NCBI RefSeq assembly: GCF_035582795.1
Contig: NC_134383.1
Span: 2,363,501 to 2,427,500 of the forward strand
Direction of reading: 5' to 3'
Origin: Mycteria americana
Lineage: Eukaryota; Chordata; Aves; Ciconiiformes; Ciconiidae
Length of the DNA stretch: 64,000 nt
Shown: piece after piece, positions 62,642-64,000 of the stretch
How the letters are laid out: every line of letters begins with the position of its first letter
Position numbering within the stretch: the stretch's first letter is position 1
Position numbers and translations under genes: made by a program
The notes under the pieces: model-generated
Told to the model about the DNA's origin: nothing
The model's input: the letters and a program-made list of their open reading frames with translations, nothing else
Database searches by the model: none

Positions 62642-64000
62642 ACAGAATAAGAGGGAGAAAAAAGCTGAAATCAGGAAAGAGCATGCCTCACTGAAATCCA
62701 CCCAGTTTATGTGAGGATTCTACTAAGATGGCTCAAACACATCATTTTTTTCACCTGCTATCATCAACCTTTCCTAAAGAATGCCTAGTTCCCACTCAAA
62801 AAGATGTATCTATTCAAAAAAAAACAAACCAAAACAACATTCCATGTATTCTATTAAAAAAATATACATATTGGCACAGAGTTTTCTTAATGGTACTGAG
62901 GAAACAAGGTGTTGAGCACAGCTCTTTCAAACAATAGAATCTGTAGAATCTGCCTCCAAGAAACAGTGAGCAGCTTATCTGACTTCCAAGGACTAAAGAA
63001 AAGTAACAAAGGAAGTATCCTTCTTGCTTGAACAGCAAGGTGTGGATCTGGGACCAGCCATTGTCACAAATGCACAGAAAACTCCAGGATGTGTATTTAG
63101 ATCAGAAAATAGTGGCAAACAAAAAAATTAGCATACCCTGTTTTTTTCTACATCTGTCAGACTGGAAGTGAACTCTTGTCTAGATTTAAACTATCCAGCA
63201 ACAGGAAGACAGAGGATGCTAATTAAACTAACATGGTAGTTCTCTTCCCGAAAGTATGATTACATTTGCTTTCTGCAATGACAGATGTCAACTTGGTAAA
63301 AAAAGAGAACTGTATTTAATGCAACAATTTTCTTCCTAGAATTTTGCCTTGGTCTAGCCTGAAGCTGAAGGACCTATGTCCCACAAATTAAGACACACTA
63401 GTGACCTAGCAAGGTTCAAAGTCCTGCAGCAGATGCCACTGCGAGTGAACACTGAGCTCAGTTTCACTTAGATGGGGTTCTAATACCATAAAGATGTCAA
63501 AAGCAAGAAAAGGGTGCAAGAATACAAAGAAAAGAATCAGAAAGTAGAAGCAGTCTGAACGACAACTTACTTTCAAACTATTACAGCTATTTTTACAACT
63601 GGACAGTGGAATAAGGTCAGGAGTGCAAGCAGCACTTACCCACACTTCAAGTCTTCCCAAGTGCAGATAAATAAGGCATACTCAACTTGGGATTCACAGG
63701 CTGCCCTTCAACTGTAGTGTTGATGAGGGATTTTCATAAGAACTTTTCTTTGCATGGCACAATAAGACTGAGCCATGCTAAGACTTCTCAGAAAAACTGG
63801 CGTGTGACTTGACAGCACAGCAATTAATTCACACAAAGTCCACATGGGAAAAGAAAAGACCAGTGGCCCTGAGAACAAGGAAGGGAATTAGTAAGAAATA
63901 GCTGATGTGTGGTAGACACACAATCTAGCTCACAACACAGCAGCTTCACTGGGCAGAGAAATATTTATTACACGCCAGCAAAACCGTACAAGATAAACAT
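62642..64000 (-). other. SDHD intron 3, continuing past the window edge
   Basis: At least 1.36 kb of intron. I searched the minus strand for the conserved upstream exon (heme-ligand region LHGHW) and did not find it. No repeat family was recognised. Confidence 0.6.

Noticed and set aside
63640-63660. Minus-strand donor-like sequence (gtgtg|ggtaagt) as the missing SDHD exon
   Set aside because: The sequence before it does not encode the SDHD heme-ligand region and the phase does not fit.
1-64000. CRISPR arrays, operons, phage or bacterial elements, rRNA and intact tRNA genes
   Set aside because: None seen; exon-intron genes and avian repeats account for the recognisable content.

Overview
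The window is nuclear DNA from a bird. CR1 LINEs, several solo LTRs with 5-bp target duplications, small GC-rich promoter islands in AT-rich DNA, and a conserved gene block all point that way. The order is PTS - BCO2 - TEX12 - IL18 - SDHD, the amniote block of human 11q23 and, from memory, chicken chromosome 24. The species cannot be named from this sequence. No prokaryotic features are present.

Layout. 1-579 is a solo LTR cut by the window edge. 580-6480 has no recognisable gene. 6493-12900 holds PTS on the minus strand: six coding exons, 148 residues, CpG-island promoter, and an antisense CR1 in intron 2. A second CR1 (12980-13755) lies just upstream of the PTS promoter. 17200-38702 holds BCO2 on the minus strand: twelve coding exons, 575 residues, all four iron-ligand histidines. 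Its 8.9-kb intron 1 contains a solo LTR, a CR1 and an older CR1 relic. 39440-40680 is a long, very old CR1 fossil. 44141-46042 holds TEX12 on the minus strand: four coding exons, 122 residues, one probable GC-AG intron. 46190-46780 and 50560-51440 are CpG islands, read as the TEX12 and IL18 promoters. 54310-57375 holds IL18 on the plus strand: five coding exons including a 9-nt microexon, 191 residues. A solo LTR carrying a second nested solo LTR follows directly (57557-59331). 62474-62639 is the last exon of SDHD on the minus strand; the rest of that gene lies beyond the right edge.

Every multi-exon model was built by hand from splice sites and reading-frame phase. For each gene the exon lengths add to a whole number of codons and the joined product matches its family from end to end. 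The genes do not form a pathway. They are a syntenic set: tetrahydrobiopterin synthesis (PTS), carotenoid cleavage (BCO2), meiotic synaptonemal complex (TEX12), an IL-1-family cytokine (IL18) and respiratory complex II (SDHD).

I found no convincing new multi-gene system. The most unusual items are a tandem duplication around the IL18 microexon with a decayed second copy; an LTR that starts 13 bases after the IL18 poly(A) signal; the GC-AG intron and a 15-nt in-frame alternative acceptor in TEX12; a possible divergent transcript from the BCO2 promoter; an unusually long ancient CR1 fossil; and a 159-bp palindromic element between BCO2 and TEX12.
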